From Duganella alba (GTDB lineage Bacteria > Pseudomonadota > Gammaproteobacteria > Burkholderiales > Burkholderiaceae_D), in NCBI RefSeq assembly GCF_009674495.1, contig NZ_WKJN01000026.1, positions 1 through 64,000 on the forward strand: DNA of 64,000 bases, written 5' to 3'. Shown piece by piece: positions 27,104 to 35,657 of the stretch (the first letter of the stretch is position 1; every line of letters starts with the position of its first letter). Below the pieces are notes generated by a model that worked only from the letters and a program-made list of their open reading frames with translations, searched no databases and was not told the DNA's origin. Both the position numbers and the translations under genes were made by a program.

Positions 27104-27979
27104 TCACGATTTCTTGGTGACGTCGACCGTCACGGTCTGGCCGGCGACCAGGCGTGCGCCGGCAGGCAAGGCGTCCAGCTTGATGCGCACCGGGATGCGC
27201 TGGGCCAGGCGCACCCAGTTGAAGGTCGGGTTGACGCTGGAGAGCAGATTGGCCGAAGTGCTGCGGTCGCGGTCCGCCACGCCACCGGACAGGCTTTCCA
27301 CGTGGCCCTTGAGCCGCAGCGATTCGCCCATCGGCAGCACCACCACCGCGTCGCCGACCTGGATCGCCGGCAGCTTGGTTTCCTCGAAATAGCCTTCGAC
27401 GTAGTAGGAATCGCTGTCGATCACCGCCAGCACGGCGCGGCCGGCACTGACGTAGGAACCGCTGCGCAGATCCAGGTTGGAAATGGTGCCGTTCACCGGC
27501 GACAGTACGCGGGTGCGTTCCAGATTCAGCTTGGCCACGTCACGGGCCACCACCGCCTGCGCCAGCGCGGCGCGCAGCTGGTCGACGCGCGACGAACCCT
27601 GCTCGCGGGTTTCGGCCGACACCAGGTCGCGCAGGTCGTTGTTGCGGCGCGATTCCTTCAGCGCCTGGTCCAGCGTGGCGCGCTGCGCCTGCTCGGCCGC
27701 CTCGGCCTGGCGCAGGGCCAGTTCGAAACGCGCGCGGTCCACTTCAAACAGCACATCACCGACTTTCACCTGCTGGTTGTCGCGCACCAGCACATTGGTG
27801 ACCTGGCCGGTGACGTCCGGCGCCACCTGCACCACGTCCGCCTTGACGCGGCCGTCGCGGGTCCAGGGTTCCACTTCGTAGTGCTGCCACAGGCGCCATC
27901 CCAGCACGCAGGCGATGGCCACCGCGATCATGGTGACGATAAACCGGCCCAGGGCCAGCGCGATATTTTTGAGGTTCAT
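27104..27979 (-). CDS. HlyD-family periplasmic adaptor (AaeA-like)
   Basis: This 291-residue adaptor has one N-terminal transmembrane helix (FIVTMIAVAIACVLGWRLW) followed by VEPWTRDGRVKADVVQVAPD, which is typical of AaeA/EmrA-like proteins. A coiled-coil hairpin (about residues 90-150) and a barrel domain (LRSGSYVSAGRAVLAVID) complete it. It bridges the inner-membrane FUSC pump and the outer-membrane factor. Its neighbours (FUSC pump, DUF1656) are those of p-hydroxybenzoate-type efflux systems. The start at 27979 leaves two bases after the DUF1656 stop. Confidence 0.93.
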   Translation of the reverse strand: MNLKNIALALGRFIVTMIAVAIACVLGWRLWQHYEVEPWTRDGRVKADVVQVAPDVTGQVTNVLVRDNQQVKVGDVLFEVDRARFELALRQAEAAEQAQRATLDQALKESRRNNDLRDLVSAETREQGSSRVDQLRAALAQAVVARDVAKLNLERTRVLSPVNGTISNLDLRSGSYVSAGRAVLAVIDSDSYYVEGYFEETKLPAIQVGDAVVVLPMGESLRLKGHVESLSGGVADRDRSTSANLLSSVNPTFNWVRLAQRIPVRIKLDALPAGARLVAGQTVTVDVTKKS

Positions 27980-27981
27980 GT

Positions 27982-28188
27982 TTAGCCCCGGTTCATTAAT
28001 AGTGTGGAGAAGCTGCCCAGGAAAATAAAGAACAGCGCAAATTCGAACAGCGCGGGATGCCATACCAGGCGGTAAAAGCCGACGCGCATCAGCAGCTTGC
28101 CCAGCACGCGCGTGCAGATCAGCGCGAGGATGGACAGCAGCAGCAAGGTGGGTACGTATAGTCCGTACAGACTCAGTTCAGCGATCAC
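27982..28188 (-). CDS. DUF1656 small membrane protein (AaeX-like)
   Basis: This 68-residue protein starts at GTG with GGAG eight bases upstream. Two hydrophobic helices (VPTLLLLSILALIC and FEFALFFIFLGSFSTLL) flank the conserved motif GFYRLVWHPALFE. These features identify DUF1656, the small partner always found beside FUSC pumps and AaeA adaptors. Its start overlaps the FUSC stop by four bases (28185-28188). Its role in the pump is unknown. Confidence 0.93.
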   Translation of the reverse strand: MIAELSLYGLYVPTLLLLSILALICTRVLGKLLMRVGFYRLVWHPALFEFALFFIFLGSFSTLLMNRG

Positions 28189-30233
28189 GATGCAATCTCC
28201 GGTTGATAGGCGGCGGCGCGCGGGAACAGGTCGCGGCGCATGCTGGCCAGCGCGGCGGCGGCTTGCGGACGCGCCTCGGCAGCGGCGTCGGTGCTGGCCG
28301 CGCACACGGCACGCAGCGTGCCGTCCAGCCGTTCCAGCAGCGCCGCCGGCGCCTGGCCGTGGGCGTGGCCGCCGCTGCCGAAATAGCGGCCCAGTTTCTG
28401 CATCAGCGGTTGCAGCGTCACGCCGGCCTGCTCCAGCGATTGCTGCAAGCCGCACAGCTGCGCCACGTGCAGGCCGACACGCAGTTCGCGCAGGCCGTCC
28501 ACCGCCACCGCGCGCGCTTCCGGCGTCGGATGGGCGATGGCCAGGCGCGGCATCAGCAGGCCGATGCGGTCCACCATGCGCGCCGAAATCTTCAGCAGCG
28601 GCTCGCGCGCCGTGGCCTGCGCCATCTGCGCCACTTCGCGGCGCGCGGTGCGCAGCATGCGTTGCGCCATCCAGTCGCCGCCCACGGTGCGGATCAGCGT
28701 GGTGATGACGGCGGCGGCGATGTAGCCGAATACCTGCGCCACCATGCTGTTCAGGAAGGTCGGGATGTCCAGCGTGCCGGTATCCTGCAAGGACAGGGTG
28801 CCGGCCATGCCGATCAGGAAGGCCAGCGCGCTGCCCGCCGTGGCGGGACGAGGCATGAAGGCGCCGCCGATCAGGAACACCGGCGCGATCGACAGCACCA
28901 GCATTTCGTAGCTGTGCACCGCCGGCAGCACGCACAGGATGTAGAACGCGCCGACCGGCATCGAGATCAGCGTCCACTTCAGGAACGCCAGGATGGCCGG
29001 CGCGGGATCGTCCTGGGTGGCGAAGAAGCAGCACAGCACACCGGCCATCATCGGCGCGGCGGCGCCGGCCGGCCAGGCGGTCAGGATCCAGAACGCGCAG
29101 CACAGCAGGATGGTGATCACCGCCGCCAGCGCCGAGCGCAGGGCCATGCCGTGGTCGCGGTGCAGCACCGATGGTTTCAGGTGCGGCGCGTAGGCCGAGG
29201 CGCCGCCGCGCGTCACGGCGTCGACATTGCTGCGCAGTTCCAGGCCGTCTTCGCAGGCTTCGATCAGGGCGTCCAGCCGCTGCGCGAGGTTCAGGCGCAG
29301 GATCTCGCTCCAGCTGGCGTTGACGGCCAGCGCCGGCTTGAGCTGCGCCAGCTCGGCGCGCAGCTGGGCGGCGCGCGCGGGATCGGCGTCGCGGCCGGCC
29401 TGCACCCAGGCGGCGGTGTCGTCCAGCAGCCTGGCCCATGGCGCCAGGCTGGCGGGATCGACTTCGCGCAGCGTGTTCAGACGGTCTTCCACCGCCAGCA
29501 GCAGCGGCACCATCACGCTCAGGCGGTCGTGCAGGCCGTGCACCATGCCGGCGGTCCAGCGCAGGTGCGAGGTGTCGAACGGCAGGTGGGTCGACATCAC
29601 GCGCATTTCGCTGATTTCGCCGGCCAGCGCCAGGCGCGTGTGCACGGCCTGCGCCTTGTCGGCGCCCGGTTGCAGCACGTCGCGCATCCAGCGCTGCGCA
29701 TCGGCGATGGCGCGGTCCAGGCGGCCCAGCAGCACCGGTCCCACGCCCTGCGGGAACACCAGCGAATGCACCACCGTGGCGGACAGGATGCCGATGGTGA
29801 TCTCTTCGACCCGCGCCAGGCCGGTGTCGAAGATGGCCGACGGATCGGTCACGGCGGGGAAGCCGATCAGGCCCGCCGTGTACCCGGCCAGCATGAAGAT
29901 GTAGGAGCGCGGCGTGCGGTCCAGCAGCGACACATACAGGCACACGCCCACCCAGCACGCCAGCGCCAGCGACAGCAGCTCCGGCGCATTGGCCAGGCGC
30001 GGCACCAGGAAGATGGTCATGGTGCTGCCGATCAGTGTGCCGCAGACGCGGAACAGCGCCTTGGAGCGCACCGCGCCGGAAAACGGACTGGCGATGATGT
30101 AGGCGGTCATCATGGCCCAGAACGGACGCGGCAGACCGGCGGCCAGCGAGATATACAGCGCCAGCATGGAGGCGCCAAAGCACTTGGCCGAGAACAGCAT
30201 CTCGCTTCCCTTCGGCATGGTCGGCATTGTCAT
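28185..30233 (-). CDS. FUSC family inner-membrane efflux pump (AaeB-like)
   Basis: This 682-residue protein has two blocks of about five to six hydrophobic helices (near residues 10-160 and 355-520), each followed by a cytoplasmic helical domain. That layout is typical of AaeB/FUSC transporters, which export aromatic carboxylic acids and similar compounds. Typical segments are GLPRPFWAMMTAYIIASPFSG and GVLCCFFATQDDPAPAI. I start at the ATG ending at 30233 (GAGG eight bases upstream), 13 bp after marR. The substrate is unknown; aromatic acids or drugs are the family norm. Confidence 0.93.
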   Translation of the reverse strand: MTMPTMPKGSEMLFSAKCFGASMLALYISLAAGLPRPFWAMMTAYIIASPFSGAVRSKALFRVCGTLIGSTMTIFLVPRLANAPELLSLALACWVGVCLYVSLLDRTPRSYIFMLAGYTAGLIGFPAVTDPSAIFDTGLARVEEITIGILSATVVHSLVFPQGVGPVLLGRLDRAIADAQRWMRDVLQPGADKAQAVHTRLALAGEISEMRVMSTHLPFDTSHLRWTAGMVHGLHDRLSVMVPLLLAVEDRLNTLREVDPASLAPWARLLDDTAAWVQAGRDADPARAAQLRAELAQLKPALAVNASWSEILRLNLAQRLDALIEACEDGLELRSNVDAVTRGGASAYAPHLKPSVLHRDHGMALRSALAAVITILLCCAFWILTAWPAGAAAPMMAGVLCCFFATQDDPAPAILAFLKWTLISMPVGAFYILCVLPAVHSYEMLVLSIAPVFLIGGAFMPRPATAGSALAFLIGMAGTLSLQDTGTLDIPTFLNSMVAQVFGYIAAAVITTLIRTVGGDWMAQRMLRTARREVAQMAQATAREPLLKISARMVDRIGLLMPRLAIAHPTPEARAVAVDGLRELRVGLHVAQLCGLQQSLEQAGVTLQPLMQKLGRYFGSGGHAHGQAPAALLERLDGTLRAVCAASTDAAAEARPQAAAALASMRRDLFPRAAAYQPEIAS

Positions 30234-30246
30234 GGCGGCGCCTCGC

Positions 30247-30696
30247 TTAGCCCGCGTGACGCTCGGCCAGCACCTGGTCAAGCTTGATCAGCACGCGCAC
30301 GCAGGCTTCCACGTCGGCCTGCGGTATGTCCTTGAACAGATCGCGGCGGAACGGCGCCAGCGTCTTCTCCAGGCGGTCGGCGATGCGCCGGCCTTCCGTC
30401 GTCAGCCACAGGGTCTTGGCGCGGCGGTCGCTCGGGTCGTCCTGGCGCAGCACCAGTCCCGCCGCCACCAGCTGGTCGACGATGCGCACCAGCGACGGCG
30501 CCTCGATGCCGGCGGCGTCGGCCACCTGGCCGGGACGGGCGCCGTCGCCCAGGCGCGAAATCATCAGCACCGGCCAGGCGCTGGCGTGCGACAGCTCGAA
30601 CGTCGAGGCCACCGCGTCGGCCGCCGCCTTGTAGGCGCGCGCCGAGTGGATCAGCGTGTGGGTCAGGGTCATCAGGGTTTTGTCGTAGCCGCTCAT
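30247..30696 (-). CDS. MarR family transcriptional regulator
   Basis: This 149-residue winged-helix repressor has recognition helix region AGIEAPSLVRIVDQLVAAGLV and wing segment RQDDPSDRRAKTLWLTTEGRRIADR, both classic MarR signatures. MarR proteins usually repress their own operon and release DNA on binding phenolic ligands. Here it heads the efflux operon (13 bp before the pump gene). A perfect palindrome lies 26 bp upstream of its ATG, so autorepression with aromatic inducers is the natural model. Confidence 0.95.
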   Translation of the reverse strand: MSGYDKTLMTLTHTLIHSARAYKAAADAVASTFELSHASAWPVLMISRLGDGARPGQVADAAGIEAPSLVRIVDQLVAAGLVLRQDDPSDRRAKTLWLTTEGRRIADRLEKTLAPFRRDLFKDIPQADVEACVRVLIKLDQVLAERHAG

Positions 30697-30721
30697 CGTG
30701 GACTCGCTCAGATATACTTAG

Positions 30722-30740
30722 GATGCTAAATATTAGCATC
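30722..30740. promoter_or_regulatory. Palindromic MarR-type operator
   Basis: GATGCTAA and TTAGCATC are perfect 8-bp arms around ATA. On the minus strand the site overlaps a TTGATG -35-like hexamer and lies directly upstream of an AGTATA/TATATC -10-like region before marR. It also lies only 17 bp upstream of the -35 of the rightward S9 gene, so both directions could be touched. Binding by the neighbouring MarR is inferred from position and symmetry. Confidence 0.75.
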
Positions 30741-30756
30741 AAACGAAAATCTTTGC

Positions 30757-30785
30757 TTGGCAGGCCGCCGGACTTGGGTTATGTT
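30757..30785 (+). promoter_or_regulatory. Promoter of the S9-fold protein gene
   Basis: TTGGCA (30757-30762), a 17-base spacer and TATGTT (30780-30785) point towards the gene at 30812. The region is A/T-rich as expected. Confidence 0.6.
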
Positions 30786-30811
30786 ATATTTTTTACATTG
30801 ACTTAAATACC

Positions 30812-32734
30812 ATGAACTCCGTCCTTGCCCGCGTCGCATTGCTGCTTGCCTGCGCTTTTCCCGTCGGCGCAGCGGAAATATCGCCCATCCCGGTGCAGCA
30901 GTTTTTCCAGAATCCGGCCATTACCGGCGCCAGCATCTCGCCCGACGGCCGCCATGCCCTGCTGCGCATGCTGTCCACGGCCGGCCGCAGCATGCTGACG
31001 GTGATCGATGTGGAGACGCACGCACAGAAAACCGTCGCCAATTACAGCAACGCCGACGTGGAAAATTTCTACTGGATCAGTGACAGGCGCCTGGCCTACG
31101 TCCTCGTCAACGTCGAGCAAGGCGGCGATATCGGCGTGCCTGGGCTGTACGCGGTGGACCACGATGGCAAGGACTTCGCCAGCCTGACGGTCTTGCTGAA
31201 CCAGGGACGATCCTTTGCCGATACCAATGCCGACGGTAGCGGCTATCTGGGACGCTACTCGGTGAACGGCTTCCCCTATCGCAAAACCGAGTCCATGTAC
31301 GTCATCGAGGTATCCAGAAAACACCGGAGCCTGGGGCTGATCGACACGCGCACCGGCAAGCGCACGCCGGTGGATGCGCCATCCAACGCCACCAATTGGC
31401 TATTGGAGCCGAATGGCGATGTCCGCATCGTCGTCACCAGCCGCGACGGCAAGGATACCCTGCACTACAAGGAGGCCGGCGCATGGCGCGAAATCGGCCC
31501 GGCAGACGATTTCACGCCGGTGCTGTATGTTGACGGCACGCTGTACGTCCAGGCGCGCAATGGCCATGACGAATCATCGGTCTACCGCTACGACCTGGAA
31601 CATAAAGCCATCCTGCCCAAGCCGGTGATCGCGGTGCCGGGCTACGACACACGCGGCTACTTTGTGCTGGACGATCACCGGGTGCTCGGTTACCGTCTGA
31701 ATACCGATTCGGAAAACACCATCTGGATTGATCCGGCGCGCAAAGCCATCCAGGACGAAATCGACGCCCTGCTGCCGAACACCATCAACACCACGTCCTA
31801 CGGCGCGCACAGCGAAACGCCTTATGTGCTGGTCGATACGTATCGCGACACCGAGGACCATATCTACGTGCTGTACAACCGCGACACCAGGCAGTTGCTG
31901 CGCCTCGGCGCCGCCCATGCGGACCTGGACGTTGCGCGCATGGCGCCAATGAGCATGGTGCGCTACCCGGCGCGCGATGGCATGCAGATCCCGGCCTACG
32001 TCACGCTGCCAAATACTGAACCGAGAAAACCGCTGCCCACCGTGGTGCTGATCGGCGACAAGCAATGGTTGCGCGGCGCCGACTGGGCGTGGAACGCTTC
32101 CGTGCAGTTCCTCGCTTCGCGCGGTTATGTGGTGCTGCAACCGGAGCCGCGCGGCGTCCACGGGTTCGGCAGCGCCCATGAAAAGGCTGGCAAAAAACAA
32201 TGGGGACTCGCCATCCAGGACGATATCGCCGATGCCGTCAAATGGGCGGTAGCGCAAGGCTACACCGATCCGGAGCGCGTCTGCATCGCCGGCGGCGGCT
32301 ACGGCGGTTATGCCGCGATGATGGGATTGATACGCGACCCAGCCGTGTTCAAGTGCGGCATCAGCTGGTCCGGCATCACCGACCTGCGCGCCATGTTCGT
32401 GCATCAGTGGAAAGACACCGCCGATGCCGGCTCCTTGCCCTATCTGCGCGCGAACATCGGTGATCCCCTGTACGACGCCGCACAGTTCAAGGAGACCTCG
32501 CCGCTGCAGAATGCCAAGCGCATCACGCAGCCGGTGCTGCTCGCCTACGGCAAGCACGACCAGCGCGTTCCATTCAGTGAGGGCCGCAAGTTCTACGAGG
32601 CGCTGGCCGCCACGAATCCCGGAGCCGAATGGCTGGAGTACACGCCCAGCACGGAGGACTGGAAGACGCAGGCCAACCGCATCGACCTGTGGCGCCACAT
32701 CGAGACTTTCCTCGCCAGGCATATCGGCAAATAA
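30812..32734 (+). CDS. S9 prolyl-oligopeptidase-fold protein, catalytic residues lost
   Basis: This 640-residue exported protein has a signal peptide (LARVALLLACAFPVGAAE), a beta-propeller-like N-terminal region (residues about 30-370) and a C-terminal alpha/beta-hydrolase domain of the S9 type. Where active relatives have G-x-S-Y-G-G, this protein reads AGGGYGGYAAMMG, with codon 496 GGC (Gly) instead of Ser. Where EGHGW with the catalytic His is expected, it reads STEDWK (about 613-618). The Asp in GKHDQRVP remains. The frame is intact, so this is probably an inactive pseudoenzyme rather than a pseudogene. Its role is unknown; peptide binding or regulation is possible. Confidence 0.88.
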   Translation: MNSVLARVALLLACAFPVGAAEISPIPVQQFFQNPAITGASISPDGRHALLRMLSTAGRSMLTVIDVETHAQKTVANYSNADVENFYWISDRRLAYVLVNVEQGGDIGVPGLYAVDHDGKDFASLTVLLNQGRSFADTNADGSGYLGRYSVNGFPYRKTESMYVIEVSRKHRSLGLIDTRTGKRTPVDAPSNATNWLLEPNGDVRIVVTSRDGKDTLHYKEAGAWREIGPADDFTPVLYVDGTLYVQARNGHDESSVYRYDLEHKAILPKPVIAVPGYDTRGYFVLDDHRVLGYRLNTDSENTIWIDPARKAIQDEIDALLPNTINTTSYGAHSETPYVLVDTYRDTEDHIYVLYNRDTRQLLRLGAAHADLDVARMAPMSMVRYPARDGMQIPAYVTLPNTEPRKPLPTVVLIGDKQWLRGADWAWNASVQFLASRGYVVLQPEPRGVHGFGSAHEKAGKKQWGLAIQDDIADAVKWAVAQGYTDPERVCIAGGGYGGYAAMMGLIRDPAVFKCGISWSGITDLRAMFVHQWKDTADAGSLPYLRANIGDPLYDAAQFKETSPLQNAKRITQPVLLAYGKHDQRVPFSEGRKFYEALAATNPGAEWLEYTPSTEDWKTQANRIDLWRHIETFLARHIGK

Positions 32735-32765
32735 AAAAAAACCGGCGCGGTGCGCGCACCGGCCG
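32733..32765 (-). terminator. Terminator of the M16 peptidase gene
   Basis: A G/C-rich imperfect hairpin at 32742-32765 (CCGGC and GGTGC arms pairing with GCACC and GCCGG) is followed on the minus strand by a run of nine T. It lies 24 bases after the M16 stop and directly abuts the end of the rightward S9-fold gene. Confidence 0.75.
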
Positions 32766-32789
32766 GCGTGGATGATGCAGCGACAAGGC

Positions 32790-35561
32790 TTACGGCAGCG
32801 GCTTGCCGTCGACGTCGATCTTGCGCACTTCGCCGATGTTCAGTGAACGCACCCCGGCTTCCACCTTGCTCAAATCGCCCACCACCAGCCACACCAGGCG
32901 GTCCGGCGTGATGGTGCGTGCGGCCAGGGCGTTGGCGCTTTCCGGGGTCAGCGCCGTCACCTTGGCGGTGAAGGTGTTGTAGTAATCCTCCGGCAGCTGG
33001 TAGCGGATGATATTGCCATACCGGCCAGCCAGCTGGCCGGCGGTTTCAAACGATCCGGCCAGGCTCAGTGTCGCGTTGGTCTGGGCGTCGGACAGTTCGG
33101 TTGCGGTGATCGGCCGGGCGCCGGCGATGGCGCCGTATTCCTTCACCAGCTCCTGCAATGCCTCCTTGGTCTTGTCGGTCTGCACCGGCGAGGAGCTCAG
33201 GTACATGCGCTGGCCCACCGCCGGCCACAGGCGCGCGTTGACGCCATAGGACCAGTGCTTGTCCTCGCGCAGATTCATGTTGATGCGCGAGCTGAAGGTG
33301 CCGCCGAAGACGTCGTTGACCACGCCCAGCTCCACATCGTCCGGCGCATTGCGCGGCGCCGCCAGTTGCACGCCATAGATCACGCTCTGCGGCGCGCCAG
33401 GCTTGTCCATCAGGTAGACCAGCGGCTTGGCCGGCGGCGCGACGGTGGCGATATCCTTCTTCGGCGCGGCGCCAGGCTTCCAGCCGCCGAACGCTTTTTC
33501 AAGCAGCGGCGTGATCTCGGCCAGCGTGGTGTCGCCCACCACCAGCAGCGTGGCGTTGTTCGGCTTGAACCAGGACTGGTGATACTGCACCAGGTCCTCG
33601 CGCTTCAAGCCGCCCACGGCGGCCTCGGTGCCGCTGCCGCTGACCGGCACCGCATACGCGTGGCCGGCGCCGTACACCAGTTGCGGCAGCACGCGCAGGC
33701 CCATCGCCTGCGGATTGGCCTTCTCGCGGGCGATGGCCGCCAGCTGATCCTTCTTCAGGCGTTCCAGTTCGTTCGAAGCGAAGGCCGGATGCTGCACCAC
33801 GTCGGCATACACGTCCAGCGCCTTCGGCAGCGTCGCCTTCAGGGCGTTGAGGTTGACGGTGACGCTGTCCAGGCCGGTGTAGACCGAGAACTGCGAACCG
33901 AGCGACTCGAACGCTTCGCTGATGGCGGCCGAGCTGCGGCTGGCCGTGCCCTCCTCCAGCATGCGCCCGGTCAGGCTGGCCAGCCCCTCGGTCTTCTGCG
34001 TGTCGGAGGCGTAGCCGGCATCGACGATCAGCGAAAAGTCGACCAGCGCTGCGGCGTGGCGTTCAGCCAGCACCACTTTCAAGCCGTTCGACAGCGTGGC
34101 CTTCTGCATCGGCGGCAGCTTCAAGGCTTCGGCCTTGCCCAGCGCCGGCGGCTTGCTGCGGTCCAGCTTCGCGGTGGTGACCAGGTTGGTCGGGTAAGGC
34201 TGCACGTCCAGCACATAATCGCCGTCGGACAGCCAGGCCTGCATGGCCTGTTTGACCTGCGCCGGCGTGGCGGCCTTGATCGCCTTCAGGTAGTCCTTGT
34301 AGCACTCGGCGTTGCCGGTGAAGGTGATGCAGCTGGCCAGCAGGTCGCTCTTGCCGCCGAAGCCGCCGATGCGTTCGACGATGCGGGTGTACTGCGCCAG
34401 GATGGTGGTCTTGGCCAGTTCCAGTTCGGCGCTGGTCGGGCCGGACTTGATCAGCGCCTGCACTTCCTCGTCGCCGGCGCGCTCCATCTTCGCGCTGTCG
34501 ACGCCGGGACGGGCGGTCAGCATCACGTAGAACTGGCCGGCGATTTCGCTGGTGCTGTTAAAGGCCGAGGCGTCGGTCGCCAGCTGGTCCTTGTACACCA
34601 GCCGCTTGTAGAAACGCGACGTCTTGCCGCCGCCGAGCACTTGCGCCGCCAGGTCCAGCAGCGGCTCGGCGCCGGTGCCCACGCCCGGCACGTTCCACAC
34701 GCGGTAGATGCGCGCCTGCGGCACACGGTCCTGCACCGTGCCGCGATGGGTGCCGGTGCGCTTGGCGATCCATTCCTGCTGCTTGGCCAGCGGCGGGCCG
34801 GCCGGGATATCGCCGTAATACTTCTCGACCTTTTCACGCGCCTGCTCCGGCGTGATGTCGCCGGCCAGCACCAGCGTCACGTTGTTCGGGCCGTAGTTGG
34901 TCTTGAACCATTCCTGCACGTCGGTCATCGACGCCGCATCCAGGTCGGCCATCGAACCGATCGTGGTCCACGAATAGGGATGGCCGACCGGCCAGGTGTT
35001 CTCGGACAGCAGCTGGCGCGTCACGCCGTAGGGACGATTCTCGCCCTGGCGTTTCTCGTTCTGCACCACGCCGCGCTGCAGGTCCAGCTTCTTCTGATCG
35101 AGCACGCCGAGCAGGTGGCCCATGCGGTCGCTCTCGGCGAACAGCACGTAATCGACCATCGAGGTCGGCACGTTCTCGAAGTAGTTGGTGCGGTCGCCGT
35201 TGGTGGTGCCGTTCAGGTCGGTGGCGCCGATGCGCTCCAGCGCGTTGATATAGGTCTGGTTGAAGTTCTCGCTGCCGCTGAACATCAGGTGTTCGAACAG
35301 GTGGGCAAAGCCGGTCTTGCCCGGTTTTTCATTTTTGGAGCCGACGTGATACCAGGTGTTGATCGCCACCACCGGCGTCTTGTGGTCCTCGTGCACCAGC
35401 AGCGTCAGGCCGTTCTTCAGCACGAACCGGGTGTACGGGATATCGGGAATGGCGATATCGTTCTTGACGGCGGGCTTGGTGGTTTCTGCTGCGTGCAACG
35501 CACCGGCCGACAGCAGCGCGATCGATGCCGCGAGGATGGTGCGGCGGAAGGACATGGTCAT
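32790..35561 (-). CDS. M16 family zinc peptidase (pitrilysin type), exported
   Basis: This 923-residue exported insulinase-like protein has a signal peptide (RTILAASIALLSAGALHA). The inverted zinc motif HLFEH lies in GFAHLFEHLMFSGSENFN near residue 75, with the third ligand Glu expected in the ENRP/VVQNEKRQGE region. A second M16 half (about residues 470-900) lacks the zinc motif, as usual for the closing half of the peptidase clamshell. It degrades peptides in the periplasm or outside. The start at 35561 has GGGAG seven bases upstream. Confidence 0.95.
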   Translation of the reverse strand: MTMSFRRTILAASIALLSAGALHAAETTKPAVKNDIAIPDIPYTRFVLKNGLTLLVHEDHKTPVVAINTWYHVGSKNEKPGKTGFAHLFEHLMFSGSENFNQTYINALERIGATDLNGTTNGDRTNYFENVPTSMVDYVLFAESDRMGHLLGVLDQKKLDLQRGVVQNEKRQGENRPYGVTRQLLSENTWPVGHPYSWTTIGSMADLDAASMTDVQEWFKTNYGPNNVTLVLAGDITPEQAREKVEKYYGDIPAGPPLAKQQEWIAKRTGTHRGTVQDRVPQARIYRVWNVPGVGTGAEPLLDLAAQVLGGGKTSRFYKRLVYKDQLATDASAFNSTSEIAGQFYVMLTARPGVDSAKMERAGDEEVQALIKSGPTSAELELAKTTILAQYTRIVERIGGFGGKSDLLASCITFTGNAECYKDYLKAIKAATPAQVKQAMQAWLSDGDYVLDVQPYPTNLVTTAKLDRSKPPALGKAEALKLPPMQKATLSNGLKVVLAERHAAALVDFSLIVDAGYASDTQKTEGLASLTGRMLEEGTASRSSAAISEAFESLGSQFSVYTGLDSVTVNLNALKATLPKALDVYADVVQHPAFASNELERLKKDQLAAIAREKANPQAMGLRVLPQLVYGAGHAYAVPVSGSGTEAAVGGLKREDLVQYHQSWFKPNNATLLVVGDTTLAEITPLLEKAFGGWKPGAAPKKDIATVAPPAKPLVYLMDKPGAPQSVIYGVQLAAPRNAPDDVELGVVNDVFGGTFSSRINMNLREDKHWSYGVNARLWPAVGQRMYLSSSPVQTDKTKEALQELVKEYGAIAGARPITATELSDAQTNATLSLAGSFETAGQLAGRYGNIIRYQLPEDYYNTFTAKVTALTPESANALAARTITPDRLVWLVVGDLSKVEAGVRSLNIGEVRKIDVDGKPLP

Positions 35562-35589
35562 GCGGTATCTCCCAAAGAAGTGAACCTGC

Positions 35590-35620
35590 AAAAAGGGCGC
35601 CTGCATCGCAGCAGGCGCCC
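35590..35620 (-). terminator. Terminator of the M28 peptidase gene
   Basis: GGGCGCCTGC and GCAGGCGCCC form a perfect 10-bp stem with a six-base loop, followed on the minus strand by five T (35590-35594). It lies between the M28 stop and the M16 start and probably separates their transcripts. Confidence 0.88.
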
Positions 35621-35657
35621 GACCATTCTATTAAGTTTTAGGCAAGTTTGGCTAGTT

